Shown one piece after another: positions 45,034 through 57,551 of a stretch of DNA of 64,000 bases. The notes beneath the pieces were generated by a model. It was not told the origin of the DNA, made no database searches, and saw only the letters and a list, made by a program, of their open reading frames with translations. Each line of letters begins with the position of its first letter. The first letter of the stretch is position 1. The position numbers were made by a program, and so were the translations under genes. This DNA comes from Setomelanomma holmii (lineage: Eukaryota > Ascomycota > Dothideomycetes > Pleosporales > Phaeosphaeriaceae): the NCBI GenBank assembly GCA_010015745.1, contig ML978260.1, positions 1 to 64,000 on the forward strand. The letters run 5' to 3'.

Positions 45034-45519
45034 GATGTAGATCCGGGACGTCTATGACGGATTGGTTTTGATATATTTCCGCGTGCTCTCGGAAGAGAGG
45101 GGATCGAGTTGCTTTATGCTTGCAATATCCGCTAAATTAGAAGTGTTGTACAAGTGTATTTTGCTCTAGAAGAAGCGGTTGCGATGGCGTAACGCCTCTC
45201 TACGTGCACGCAAGTGATAGGGTAGACAATTATGCGAGATGCATACGATGTAGGGCAACAACAGGTTGGTAGAAAAGAAAGGACAGATGGACTTGAGGAA
45301 CAGGGAAGTGGTAATGGAGTGGAAGAAAATATGCACCCTCAAAAATGCCCCGGCCTGTTTTGCTGTCCTGTTAGCACATGCTCCACTTGAGATCTTTCTT
45401 GCTGAATTATCTGGGTAACTCTTACCAAGGCTTCGAAGTTGGTATGAATGTGTTGGAGTCGTGCGGTCGATCGGCCGTGCGGGGCAAGTACATGTTGAAG
45501 TGGGGCAGCTCATCCTCGA
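45034..45519. other. Interval without supported gene
   Basis: Upstream sequence of the dug3-like gene up to a MITE insertion. Minus-strand frame 45166-45549 is open but ends inside the MITE and has no recognised motif. Confidence 0.45.
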
Positions 45520-45521
45520 TA

Positions 45522-45960
45522 ACGTGTTCCACCAGTCATCCGCCAACACCAGTCATCCGCCAACACCAGTCATCCGCCAGCGCCAAAAACCACCAAAAAT
45601 GACGAAAATTGCAAGTCAAGATCTCAACAACAGCTAAGCAGAAATGTCTAGATCTTTGATTCTGCCTCTGTATACCTCTTCCGAGACTTATACTAGAGTC
45701 CTAGACTTTATACTCAAGCGGTTATCAAGATAGCTAATTTTGGGGGCCAGAATTAGGCCAAAATCTAAAATCTTAAGATTTACGGGTTCAGTTTCTTCTA
45801 TACTTATACAGTGTACTCTAGGGAGACGAAAAAGACTAAATTGAAAGTCTTAGGTTTTTTTTAAGGCGTTGTCGAGATCTTGACCTGCAATTTTCGTCAT
45901 TTTTGGTGGTTTTTGGCGCTGGCGGATGACTGGTGTTGGCGGATGACTGGTGGAACACGT
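45522..45960. mobile_element. TA-flanked MITE, 439 bp, with long inverted repeats
   Basis: The two ends are inverse complements over roughly 100 bp (left about 45522-45635, right about 45862-45960). Both begin ACGTGTTCCACCAGTC and are bordered by TA (45520-45521 and 45961-45962). Each arm contains direct copies of a 17-bp word AGTCATCCGCCAACACC, three on the left (45534-45584) and two on the right, which accounts for the arm length difference. The centre is AT-rich and non-coding. Size, TIRs and TA duplication define a Tc1/mariner-type MITE. Its outermost bases share ACGTGTTnnAC with the Fot1/pogo element at 2654-4505, suggesting related transposases. Confidence 0.9.
45534..45584 (+). repeat. 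Three 17-bp direct repeats in the MITE left arm
   Basis: Two exact copies of AGTCATCCGCCAACACC and a third ending CAGCGCC. The right arm keeps two. They could be transposase-binding iterons (inference). Confidence 0.9.
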
Positions 45961-45962
45961 TA

Positions 45963-48641
45963 AGGATGCCACGATTGGTACGCGCCAGTGTGCACCTTTC
46001 CTGCACACTTCGTATGGCCTTTGGGCCCATAGGTTTAAGAGAGCAGATAGCTCTTCGCCTAAGCTTTGAAACAAAGCATTCATACCATCGCTGCTTCGAG
46101 CATCATCTAGCCACTCTTGGATGAATGTCTCAGCACATCCTACAAAAGTCCCAACACTCGACCACCATAATTCATAGGAACGACTATGGAGCTGTCAAGC
46201 TATCCGAATGTGATGGAAGTTTTCAAGGCAGCCGCGGGTGCGGCGCAGATCGGAGATCCGATATCGATGCGTTGACCGGGCTATCAGATTGCATCGCAGT
46301 CTGAACACGGACAATACCTTCGTCTTTCACGATCAACCAGCGATGATCCTCGCAGGGTTGCTGCCGGTGATCGATAGTCGATAGGTTCTGGCCACCATGG
46401 AATTATCCCATTCTCGCTTGTGCCTGCACGATCAGCAACTTGATCAAGCCCAAGTACTGTGCTAAATCATTGTCGCGATCACAAAGTATCAACCTTTCCA
46501 GCTTGCTTTCGAGTTACCTGACATGGTCAACTTAGTCTCACAAACATTTGCAGGGACTGGGCCGAAAAATCATTGCTTTTGCAAGGACTGAGCGAAGAAA
46601 TCATTGCTTTTGCATGCCATGAAATTTTTGAGCGACTTCATGTCTCGGCTTCGCCGCAGAAGCGTACTAAATGTACGCTGTGTCGCTAGTGTATTCTTTA
46701 GCTAACAATCGAGGCGTGGCTTTACGTGGCGGTAGTGCTGATCCTAAACTTGAGAGCAACACTTGCATAGCAGCGTCAAAAGTGTATTTGACTAGGTAGT
46801 AATTAGTAGGCTTCGCAGGATCAAGCAAGGTGCAGCAGTGGACGTTGGCATTGCCCTATCAGATCAGCGTCACGTGCGTCTACGGCGTGTGAAAGACGAA
46901 GTCACGATAAAGTGAAACATGGAAAGTACATATCGTCTTCATCATCCCATACAACCTGGGTACTCTTGCTTCACCTCACACATCCTCATGCGTACTCTGC
47001 TCAGCATTTTAAATTTCATGTCTCCACCACCGGGCATGTCGCACTCATCATCAGGATCCACGCGCCATCACGCTAAGCGTGCTGAGGCTCAGCGTCAGCC
47101 GGGTGCAGTGGCGCTGCTGTTGGTTGCAGCATTCGGGGCGTTACCATGAGAGCTCAGCGATGCCATTTGTTCTGGAAGATGTGGTGCGTTCCATGCATAT
47201 CATCCTGGGATACAGTTACCCGTTGTGTTCGATGCTCGTGCTGACTGGCGCAAACGTCGCACTCGAAGACAGCCTTGGCGCAGTCCTAAGGCCTGCGCAG
47301 GAGATCAGCACCGCCCAACCGCGCATGACACTCACTCCCTGGTAGACGAGGCAGACACTGGAGAAGTCCATAGTCAAGGCAATCCATCCGGTCAGGAAGC
47401 ATTAAGACAGTTTCGTTATGTTTCGCTTGTCACGGAGTACCTTGTCCCTTTGACTTGGGGCACAGGCCTTTTGTGAAGCAGGGACCGCAGCACTCTTCCC
47501 TAGGACCCAGCTTCTACGACCAGCAGACGCTCGATGCCGTCATCTGCTTCGTGTTGAGAGGCTCTGTGTGCAGAACCACAAATAATATACGCGAAGCACC
47601 CACAGCTTGACGCGCCAACGCCTCTTATCATGCCCAGCGTGCTACCGAGGAACGAATCAGTCGGGGACAACGATCAGGCAAGCAGCAGAAGAATGCATCA
47701 GACGACCGCTTTCCTACAAAAGATGCGAGGGGCTCTGTGCTTCCCCATTGCGCCGCCAAAAGCAAAATCACTTCGATCCCCGGATTTTCTCAGAGCGGCT
47801 TTGACAAATGGTTCGCTTGCTTGACAAGCGTTTGCGACCACCCGTTAAGCCTGTCCGAGGCTTCGGTTTTGCGAATTTTTGGGTCATTTTATTCGTTGGA
47901 GAGATGAGCCGGCAAACCAGTTGCAAGTACCGGAGCTGTCAGCGACCACACGACTGGATTACGTTTTCTGGAGTGTCGTATGGGTGGTGAGGATCTGGAC
48001 CTATACCAGTACCTGATCCAGGCGCACGTTTCTGTCGCACTTCTGGCGGACTCCGCTGGCTTCGACGAGGCAAAGCGGCTGGGGTGGCTAAGAGCCACCG
48101 TCCGGGCCACTAGCTGGATGTGCTGCGTGCTCATTCGTGCGCACTCGTACAACGAGCGGGGTCGCGGCGAAGTGGTGAGGCCGGGGTGTGCTGAAAAACT
48201 CTGTGCCGCATGCCGACGATCCATGTCCAGAGCTATGGGTACATTCACTATGCCGTAAGCCGTTAGCTGAGGCCAATCGTCTAGGATAGGACCAAATCGC
48301 TTTCGCCGCCTGGTCGCATCGCACGCTCACCACCGTCGGGGTCCACCAGCAGGGCCTTGGAGATGTCCCGCGCTTGCCAGTCGTATAAAGTCCGCGCCAT
48401 TCATTCCAGCACGCTGGCTTGATTAAGGGCGATCTCAACCTCCCACAACTCCCAAGCCCGCCTCTACGTTCACTGACATCAGTGCGACTTGTTTTGTAGC
48501 TTCGGCTCACCCTCCTTCCCCACGCAACAAATAGTCGACTCCCCTGCACCAATCTCGACTCCCAAGCAATAATCTGCCTCAAGCGACTTGACCTCACGCG
48601 ACATAATTCCCACTGCCTGAGCGACAAAACCCTTTGCGACC
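45963..48641. other. Gene-poor interval of 2.7 kb
   Basis: No frame with domain, splice pattern or conserved motif. It includes a 31-bp tandem duplication at 46550-46611. The last 200 bp are C/T-rich and probably the promoter and leader of the permease gene. Confidence 0.45.
46550..46611 (+). repeat. 31-bp imperfect tandem duplication
   Basis: Two head-to-tail units, each running from GCAGGGACTG/GCAAGGACTG to ATCATTGCTTTT, differing at a few positions. Non-coding; no function suggested. Confidence 0.7.
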
Positions 48642-50416
48642 ATGGCTGAAGAGAAGAAGTACTCGGGCGAGTTCGTCCGGGAGAGCTCTCGTGATGGAGA
48701 TATTCAAGTAGGAAACATGCACGACAACTCGGACGATCTGCAGCGTCATCTCGGTAATCGTCAAATTCAGCTCATCGCTGTCGGTGGTTCCATCGGTACG
48801 GCGCTGTTCGTGAGTATTGGTGGTGCCCTCAATAAGGGAGGTCCGCTCGGCCTGCTCCTCGCCTACACCGGTTACTCCTGCGTTATCGCCCTCGTGAACA
48901 ACGCAATGGCGGAAATGGCCACTTTCATGCCCGTCTCTGGAGGTTTCATTCGTATGGCTGGCCATTGGGTTGATGATGCTCTTGGTTTCATGGCCGGATG
49001 GAACTTTTTCCTATACGAGGCCTTGCTCATTCCGTTTGAGATTACGGCGCTCAACATCGTCCTACGATTCTGGCGAGACGACATTCCCGTTGCTGCAGTC
49101 TGTGCTGCGGTCATTGTGCTATATGCGTAAGACCAATCTCTCGTTCTGGACCCCTGAACGTATAAGAACTGACCTTTGTAGTGCTTGCAACGTCCTGGCT
49201 GTAAAGGCTTACGGCGAAGCTGAATTTTGGCTCTCAGGTGGCAAGGTCTTCCTCATCTTGATCCTGTACTGCTTCACCTTCGTCACCATGGTTGGTGGTA
49301 ACCCACAGAAGGACGTCTATGGTTTCCGACATTGGCGTGAACCTGGCCCTATCGCAGGAGCTACCGCTTTGGCTCGTTTCGAAGGCTTCCTCGGCGCACT
49401 GTGGGCTGCCTCGTTCTGTATCGTCGGTCCTGAGTACATCTCGATGGTCTCTGGTGAAGCCAAGCGCCCTCGCGTCTACATCAAAAACGCCTTCAAGACT
49501 GTGTACTTCCGTTTCGGCGCTTTCTTCATCCTCGGCGCTCTTTGCGTTGGTATCGCCCTGGCCTACAACGATCCCGAGCTCGTCAGCGTCCTTGCGGCTG
49601 GTGAGAGCAGCGCTGCCGCATCGCCCTATGTCATCGCCATGAAGAACCTCAGGATTAGTGGTCTTCCCCATCTCGTGAACGCTCTCTTGATTACGAGTAT
49701 CTTCTCGGCTGGTAACACCTACACCTACTGCGCCACCCGCAGCTTGTACTCTCTTGCCATCGAGGGGCGTGCGCCCAAATTCCTGCGCAAGTGCACCAGA
49801 AACGGTGTCCCGATCTACTGCTTCCTTGTGGTCATGATCTTCCCGTTCCTCTCGTTCCTGCAGCTATCAGACTCTTCGGCTAAGGTTCTGACTTACCTCA
49901 CCAACATCATTACCGCTGGAGGTGTCATCAACTACATCGTCATGTGTGGTACCTACATTGCCTTCTACAGGGCTTGTAAGGCTCAAGGTCTTGACCGCAA
50001 GACGCTGCCATACTGCGGCTACTTCCAGCCCTACGGCACCATAGTGGCTCTGATCTTTGAGATCGTTGTCGTCTTCGTGTATGGCTACTCCACTTTCAAG
50101 CCAGGCAACTTTACTGCGGAAGGCTTCGTCACCTACTACACCATGGTCATCGTCGCTCCAATCTTCTTCGTCTTCTGGAAAGTTCTCAAGAGGACCAAGT
50201 GGAGGTCTCCCCACGAGGTGGACCTTGTCTGGGATGCTCCTCTCATTGATGCCTACGAGGCATCATTTATCACACCGTACGTAACTCCTGTGCGCGAACT
50301 GCATGTCAGACATTCACTAACTTTGTACACCAATTAGTCCGGTCGGCTTCTGGACCGAGATGCTCCAGCTTATTGGATTGAAGCGCAATGTCCCAGTCGA
50401 CAAGCGAGCCGTTTAA
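48642..50416 (+). CDS. Amino-acid permease (YAT family)
   Basis: Three exons (48642-49126, 49182-50276, 50338-50416) give 552 residues with about 12 membrane helices. Helix 1 carries LIAVGGSIGTALFVSIGGAL, the APC-superfamily GGSIGTGLF substrate motif. Also typical are EMATFMPVSGGFIRMAGHWV, the EYISMVSGEAKRPR loop and FSAGNTYTYCATRSLYSLA. It is a plasma-membrane proton symporter for amino acids; the exact substrate is not readable from sequence. N- and C-terminal tails are hydrophilic, as usual for endocytically regulated permeases, with a SSRDGDIQVGN segment ahead of helix 1. Introns of 55 and 61 bp interrupt codons in helix 3-4 and the tail. Confidence 0.92.
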
Positions 50417-52814
50417 GATACCCAATTGCTGCACCCGATTGCACGTCTCGAGACGCTCAATCAATATGCAATAATGTTACGATTCACATTGACTTGGGTA
50501 GACATTTGAGCCACCATCTAGGTTCGCTGGTACCGCAACACACAAAATCAAACACCCCATTCATTCGACCTGGCTTCACAGAAACATGATCTTGCTTTCG
50601 ATTGAGCGGTTTACTCGACATGCACTCTTCCTATGCGACAACAATACCCAAGCGACATGTCAGATGGTGCAACGAATGAACATAAGTCAAAGCATCACAA
50701 TTGCGGACTTGCCTGCCCAGGCGATCAATCTCTAACAGTGTTCTGCTTAATGGAAGAGCTTTACCATAGCCTCAACTGCTTCTTCCTTTGCGCCAAGCAG
50801 ATTTACCACGACAGCATTTACAAGACGCAATGTCAATCATGTTTCCTAGATGCCTCACACGGCTGCGGCTGCAGATACGCGACATGCCGAGGACATATGC
50901 GGGTTTCGAGCCTGACGCGTTGTTTGAAACGATGCGACCTCGTGCGCGCCGCATATCTTGGGTCCGGCACCAAAGGCGGGCCATAAGTGCGTAAAATCCA
51001 TAGTGGCGGCCCCTACCAAGGTTCGCCTTACGCCACTATCGCTTAGATATGCACATCGAATCATTCTGGCAATAACTCTGAGGGTCATTGCTGATGGTTG
51101 ACAACGTTATCGAATGGTTGGCGTAAGCGGCTGATTACGTGGGGTAGCGTTCTGCAGCTTTCGGGTTGAGGCAGCACTCTCTGCTGAGGCGGCGTTCGTA
51201 CCGCCCCCCGGGTATTGATGCTGAACAGTGATCGAACAGCAACAACGGCTTTTCCTGGACAAGCTCACGAATCGTTCGAACCAAATATGTGCTCCGAGCG
51301 AAGACCGCATTCCTGTACATCATATCGTCGCTCTTCATGTCCCAAAAGGTCGATGCAAGCCGGTCAGCCTCAGCCCAGCTCCTTGGCCGAGGCGCGCCAC
51401 GTTCTTGCAGCACCACTACAATCTCAATTGCACGACACTCGGTCATTGTGATGCGCGGCAGGGACATCTATTCATGCACGATATTCGTGGGCACGATGGA
51501 GAATCGCGGTTAAGTTTTTGAATGCAGCTTTCACGCTCGGTCTTTCCCGCATTCTCCGCGAGTTCGAGCACCTGGATCAATGGACTACAATGGTGTTCCT
51601 GCGATGCCTCCATGATGATGTGCGGCTCCGCATCGCTAGACTGCTATTAGATAGTTTAAGCCAATGGCTTAGTGAAAAGAGAGAACCACGGGATAAATTT
51701 GCAAGAAGCGGACAAGTCGCACGACCGCGTCACCAACCTCCATGAGCGAAAGCTACGGGGCATTATCCTTCGAAAAAGTCGAAAGTATCGAGGGCCGGTA
51801 ATCTAGGAGAATCGAGGTTACGGCGATGGCATTGAGATCACTGCAAGGAAGGACGTCACCAGGAAACAAAGTGCTTTTGGCGCAAGAGATGGGCAGAGGC
51901 TTCGCACAGCATTCGATCACATCCTAGCCACCGAACAACTCGGACCCCAAAGGTTGATGACCTGTCAGTATGGGGAAGGACAGGGCCGAGTGTGAAAGTT
52001 CCTGATCCAAATCTGTGCGCAACGGGGAAGCAGTGCCAGTTGCCGAAACGTTGAAGACGTGCTCATACAGCATACACCAAGGCTCCGTACAACTGCTTAG
52101 ATCGCTATTCGCGCTGGGTTAGTAAGAGTCGTAGATTTATCTACTCAATGGCATAGTATCAATACGAGCATCATTCAGAGACTGTGACTTGCGCTCATGG
52201 CTTCGAGAAATGTCGTCGTGTACTGATCTGCACGGAGAGTCGTTTCACATGTGCCGGACTCTAGCATCCAACTCCAGTGGCACCTCGAAACATGAACCCT
52301 TCCACTTTCGTCCCAAAGTCCGACCACCGCATTTCCTCACTCCACGAATTCTCTACCATGATCACTCCACAATGCTGCCTTCCAGCCGAATTCCACTTGC
52401 GCAAAGGCACACCCCTGCACGGCATACCCAAAGAAGCAAAAATTTGCCAGCCGCTTCTGGTCTTAGCGCTTACAGGCATCTTCAGCCGCGATAGGGCCCA
52501 AGCGCGGGCAGCTTGACCAGTCACGACGTCAGCCAAGAGAAACGCGACAAGGGTGCCCGAGTGGGTGGTTGTGGCTACGCACGTGTGCGAGCGTGATTTA
52601 GGGTGCAGTGGTCTGAGTGGGGCTGTGAAAACGTGCCGTGGATTGGTTTGGGTCGCGTGAGGAGGATTGAAGGCTCTCGTACCACCGGGCGATCAGGCGT
52701 TTTTCCGGAAATCGCGCTAAGACGCATCCCCAGGAAAATCAAAGTGCTCAACACCATGATCTCTTGGAGAAGTAGAGTCTCTTTTCTCCACAATCACATG
52801 TTAAAATACACCTA
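50417..52814. other. Gene-poor interval of 2.4 kb
   Basis: Open frames on both strands (e.g. 51135-51467 minus, 51518-51745 plus) show no family motif and no coherent exon chain. Probably decayed sequence leading into a transposase relic. Confidence 0.45.
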
Positions 52815-53345
52815 AATGAAGACTTTGGATAGTTCTGATCTTCCTCTTTTTATCCGTACCGTCATTGTCGCATTTCGAGTCTTTTTAGGGTGTCGCTGGT
52901 CCTGCATTAGCAACTTGCTCGACATCGACAAGAGCACTGCGTGCAAGTTCTTCCAGCGCACCTAGGCGCTTGCTGGTGCAATAGAGGCTCCCAAGGACGA
53001 TCTAGAGGCTCAAAATACACTGTTTTATCACCTTTTACTTCACTTGCAGCCATCTAACAAAGCGCGCGCATGGAGCTGCGCTTCGACGCATCCAACCTGG
53101 CTCAGAAGAGAGCATCTCTATGTGCAGCAACGTTCTCAAACACCGCCACTAGAACTGGGAAATTGCTGCAAATCACGAGAGGAAGCGGAAGGCTCTTGTG
53201 TCTCTTGATGCTAACGTAATTCGACGCGTTTGCCTTGATCCTAAGCACGCTGAAGCTGACCCTGATCACCCTAAGCCTATTAAGCGCCGCCGACAACCGC
53301 GCAATGTTGTTGCCTTTCTAGCTGCAGAGGTGCTGTCGCTATAAG
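52815..53345 (+). pseudogene. Decayed transposase-like sequence
   Basis: Starts MKTLDSSDLPLFIRTVIVAF, with LLDIDKSTACKFFQRT then TAG (a CAG to TAG change fits), ALAGAIEAPKDDLEA and an LRREHLYVQQRSQTPPLE stretch. A one-base frameshift near 53147 moves the frame to NWEIAANHERKRKALVSLD, then HPKPIKRRRQPRN, ending in another stop. The helix-turn-helix-like IDKSTACKFFQR and basic middle suggest the DNA-binding half of a Tc1/mariner-type transposase. The catalytic half is absent. Confidence 0.5.
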
Positions 53346-53543
53346 GCGGGCTCGCGCGTATCTCCGGGTTTAACGATCGTATCAGAGGAAGCTAGAGGCA
53401 GTTTGCGAGGCTGGAGTGCTCAGGTAGGAGGTGCATGATGGAATGTGAGGAAAGAGTTGGCCAAAAAAGTGTGCGAGATAGGATTGTCCTTTTCTACGTT
53501 CATTCGCCCTTCGTTGAACAGATTCATCCTGAAGGGTGCCCCT

Positions 53544-55311
53544 TCAAGCTCTCTTCGTCCCATCACCCATTCCCAGGTCCTCCACACGCTCCATTTGCTC
53601 CCCCTTCGCCTCAGCATGTGCATCAATAATAACGCCATTCCTGACATCAATTTCAGTCTGATATACCGCGACTTCATCGCCATCTCCAAACAATGCAGCC
53701 ACTTCCTCCAACGGCATGCCGTTCGTATCCGGGAACCACGTCCAGATGATGATCGCGCCGATGGTGCCAGGAATGATAAACACGAGGTAGAACTTCCACC
53801 CAATGGTGATGAAAGCCGTGGGTGCTGCTTGCAACCAGATAATATTTGTGAAGGAAATCGTTGCAACACCAAGACTCACGCCTTTGGCGCGTAAGTGCGT
53901 CGGGAACAGCTCACCCAGATATGCAAACTGCGTGCCATCGAGACACAAGCTGTACGGAACTTGGAAGATGTACAGCATTGCAACTGCCGCACGCAGCGCA
54001 GCGCCATTGTTGGAGGGCACGAACTCGGCGATGAGTGCAGCTTCGACAATCAACGTGGCCATGCAGCCGAAGATACCGATGGCGATGTACTTGTTTCGTG
54101 GGAATAGGTCGACAAGTGGGATCGCCATTGCGTTCAAGCCCAGCGCAAGCGTCAACCATGCCGCAGGATATAACAACTGCTGCACGGCGCTGAAGCCCAG
54201 GTTCTTATACAAGGTCGGGCCATAGTTGTTGATCACCAGCACGCCAGAGCACTGGATGAAGAACGTCGTACCAATTGCCAGGAGTGCGCGCTTGCGATAT
54301 GATGGACGGCGGAACATGGTGATCCAGGACGAGTCTAGTGTGCGGTCAATTGTGATTTGCTTTTGGATTTGGTAGAATTCTGATCGTGCATAGTCGTTGT
54401 CGGGATCGCTGGGGTCGGAGTGCAGACGATCTAGGATAGCGCGTGCTTCGTCGATGCGGTCTTTCATGACGAGCCAGCGTGGCGATTCGGGGATCCAGTA
54501 GAGACCACAGAGAAGCATGAGGGGCCAGGCGGATTGCAGGGCGAGGGGTGGGCGCCAGGCGTTCGCATTGCCTGTGGAAAGTAAGTATTAAATTATAGAG
54601 AAATCGATCAAATTGCAGAGCAGACATACCAGAGTCCCAGAAAAAGAACCCGAACCCGACCCAACCTGAGACCGTGTATCCAAAGACGAGACAAACGGCG
54701 TGAATATCTACAAGACCGGCGCGCATCTTGACGGGAACAACTTCGTTCATCCAGATCTACGTAAGTCTGTTAGCATACCATAGATATCCTGTTATGAAAC
54801 TGGGGACTCACAGGCACAGCAGCGAGAATCATGAATGCACTTGCGCCCGCTACGAATCTGAATGCGATGAACATCCCAATGTGTACACTTCCAGCAAGTC
54901 CCGCGCCGGATATAACAGCTAAGAGAGCACTCTGCAGCCAGACATTAGGTTCGTCTCACGGTCAAGATGATCAGTGTACCTACGAGGGCGATCGCCATCT
55001 TCCTGCCTAGCTTATCTGCTACGATTGGCAGTAGTAGCGTACCAATTACGCCGCCAGCCTGGAAAACGCCATTGGTCGTTGAGATGAGATCGGTGGCATC
55101 AGGGCGGGTATCGAGGTCGAAGTACTTGATGAAAGAAGGTTGGCCTATTAAGTTGTCAGCATGACATCTATTGAAGGATGAAAGTGGATATACCCAAGGT
55201 GTTTCCAATTACGGCGGCAGTGTATCCATAGGACATGGACCCAAAGCCGACAAACACGAGAATAAGGACGTTGAAGGCATTGATGCGTTGTCTGCCTGGT
55301 AGGGGCGACAT
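53544..55311 (-). CDS. MFS sugar transporter
   Basis: Five exons (55194-55311, 54980-55144, 54812-54918, 54630-54756, 53544-54571) give 514 residues with 12 membrane helices. Diagnostic sugar-porter motifs are DKLGRK after helix 2, PIWMNEVVPVKMRAGLVDIH (a variant of the PESPR/RG loop region) and YWIPESPRWLV after helix 6. Also present are NNYGPTLYKNLGF in helix 7 and the FPTHLRAKGVS loop. Intron 2 (54919-54979, 61 bp) was chosen because it keeps the usual spacing between GRK and AGSVHIGMF; a longer exon would need an impossible 28-nt intron. Sits at the plasma membrane; the sugar is unknown. Confidence 0.9.
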
Positions 55312-55971
55312 GATTGCAGCGAGAATGACCTGCCCAGAATACGAATTGACAGAACTGCAAGGGGAAGGTCAAAGATTCATATACCGATCTCCCAAAATGC
55401 GGTCGACTCGCTCGAACCGTGTAAGTATTCTACAAGCATATAGCCTTCTCTGTGTATATCCAGCTCACTATCTGAAATTGGGGGGCAAAGTTCTCTAGCT
55501 TCAACTAGCTCGATGAAGAGGCGGTATTCAGTGCACGTCAAGTGAGCCTAGAACAACGCCGAAACAAGCTTCACAGATTCAATACACGTCAACCTGCGGG
55601 GAATCTGGGGTAGCGCAATGCGCCTGAGCAAGTCGTGTTCAGGAAAATGCTATCCGTCATGTTTATCGCGGAATAACCCCTCAAGGTAGTCTGTCCGAGC
55701 TCGTGGACCGGGATGTTGTGCGACTCGATAGTTCGACGTCGTGCTTATAGAACTGTTTAGCGAGCGAGGAGATCGGCAGTTGGCAAGGAGGTACCACGTA
55801 GCGATTCAGTAGCGAACGTGAAAGTTACGATTTCTGTGTCATGAATACGATGCGAGGTTTGACGATGTAAAATTCGCTCGAGACAGATAGTCTGTATTGT
55901 GCTTTCCCTGATACATGTGCCGTACAACATCCACACGCTGCCACCTTCGATGAGTCCATTACCATAGATGA
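55312..55971. other. Intergenic interval, no gene
   Basis: Promoter side of the sugar transporter and 3' side of the small membrane protein. No conserved frame. Confidence 0.5.
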
Positions 55972-56532
55972 TCAAATGATGCTCTTGAGCTCCATCTCAA
56001 TCTCCTTCGCATCATTCACATTGGACGTAACAAACGGCGTCGGCGTGATCAGTCGCTGCGCAAGCTGAAAAGCGAAATGCACCCCCAATGACAACAACAA
56101 CATCGGCACAACAATGCGCCCAAGCACACGACCCCAAGATATTCTCCGCGTGGTCTCACCCTTCTCGTTCCCACTTTCATCAACATCTTGTTCCATAATC
56201 GCGCTATAACTCAACCGCCCAAGCCAAACATGCCAGACGAACAACAGCAGACTCGCAGTGATCAAACTAAGGACAGAATTCGAAGGCGCATACGGTGAGC
56301 GCGCCCTACGTCCGATGATCTCGTAGGTCTCGTCAATGTTTTGAACGACGATGTGAATGAGACCTGCTAGGACGGCCATAGCAGATGACGTGGCGAGGAG
56401 TTCGGAGAAGCTCATGCCAAGTCTCAGATACATTGGCGTTTGAGCCTTGCGTTTTTGCCAGCTGGTCGAGAAGGTGGTCCAGGCTTGCAGGAGCCCAGAA
56501 GGCGTGTCGCGGTCGGTTGTTGGTTGGGCCAT
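55972..56532 (-). CDS. Small membrane protein of unknown function
   Basis: A 186-residue intronless frame with about three hydrophobic segments: LATSSAMAVLAGLIHIVV, SVLSLITASLLLFVWHVWL and IVVPMLLLSLGVHFAF. Polar loops are rich in Glu/Arg (QDVDESGNEKGETTRR). Clean ATG and stop, and the composition is that of a real membrane protein. I recognise no family. Confidence 0.65.
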   Translation of the reverse strand: MAQPTTDRDTPSGLLQAWTTFSTSWQKRKAQTPMYLRLGMSFSELLATSSAMAVLAGLIHIVVQNIDETYEIIGRRARSPYAPSNSVLSLITASLLLFVWHVWLGRLSYSAIMEQDVDESGNEKGETTRRISWGRVLGRIVVPMLLLSLGVHFAFQLAQRLITPTPFVTSNVNDAKEIEMELKSII

Positions 56533-57551
56533 GCTAGTAGTAATTATGCGGTGTAAAGTTTCGACTTAGGACCTGAATGAGCGGTGGTATGATGTGATGA
56601 CTAGTATTCGTACCAGTAACCGTAGAAATAAGAGGTCCAAGATATTTGCCGAAACGAGAATGCAATTGCCTCGAGTGTTGATGATAGTGTGCTGTGTGGT
56701 GGATCTGATGGTGAAGCTCGATGTTTCGAAGTTACAGTGGTTGCAATATACAGAGTCCGAGGGCAGTTTGATGTAGCAATAGAATAGCCAGCGAGCGATT
56801 GCGTTGCGAAGATGCGGAAATCGATGTTGAGGGTGTTGTGATGTTGGTGTGTTTGATCCGATCAGGTGCCCTTTCTGCCCTTCAATGATGGAGCATCGAC
56901 GACCAAGGCCTCCTCTCTGCCTTCTTCTGGCGATAAAAACAATAGAACCAATCTCAAAGGTCTAAGGAATCCCAGTATCGTCCTTTTGGCTTCCAACACT
57001 CTTCACGGAACGACGTCTCCCTCGAACCTTTCCGATCGCTGCCGCCTTCGCTGCCAACTCTTACGCGTCTAGCCCAAATCCAACGATAGTGCTAGAAATC
57101 AAGGCAAATTCCTTAAATAATTTCCAATCGCTTAAAGGGCTGTGCTATGCGTAGCCAGGCGTTCAAGCCCCTTGCGAGGTGCTGTTTTGTCCAACGAAGC
57201 ACGGACTTGTGCTTCGCCGAGCGCCCCACTCAGCCTTGCGACAAGCAGCATGGGCGGTGATTGGTCACATTGTATGGCTTGGAGCACAACACTACGATCC
57301 ATTATGTTGGCACGAGCGTACATGCGAACAGTTTAACGAAAATCTGGAGGCAACAATGCTCAATATTTTGGAAAGTTTCAAAATCTAGAATGATATTAAT
57401 GCAATAGTATGGTTCGAATGTCCGCGTGCGCTAAATCGACAAGCTGAAAAGTAATCTATACATGCAGGGACGTGAACGTATTCAGGACCTATCAAGCAGG
57501 GTATCTCGGAAGCGACAGTCCAGTGTCCAACATAGCTGAAAAATCCCATGC
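56533..57551. other. Intergenic interval of 1 kb, no gene
   Basis: Upstream of the small membrane protein and downstream of the LtrA-type gene. Short frames only. Confidence 0.5.

Noticed and set aside
46663..46681. Short hairpin AGCGTAC/GTACGCT as a terminator or regulatory stem
   Set aside because: A 7-bp stem occurs by chance in this much sequence and eukaryotic genes do not use such terminators.
54919..54979. A 28-nt intron in the sugar transporter, keeping ALVGTLIILT in the protein
   Set aside because: Too short to splice; a 61-nt intron with the same phase keeps normal helix spacing.
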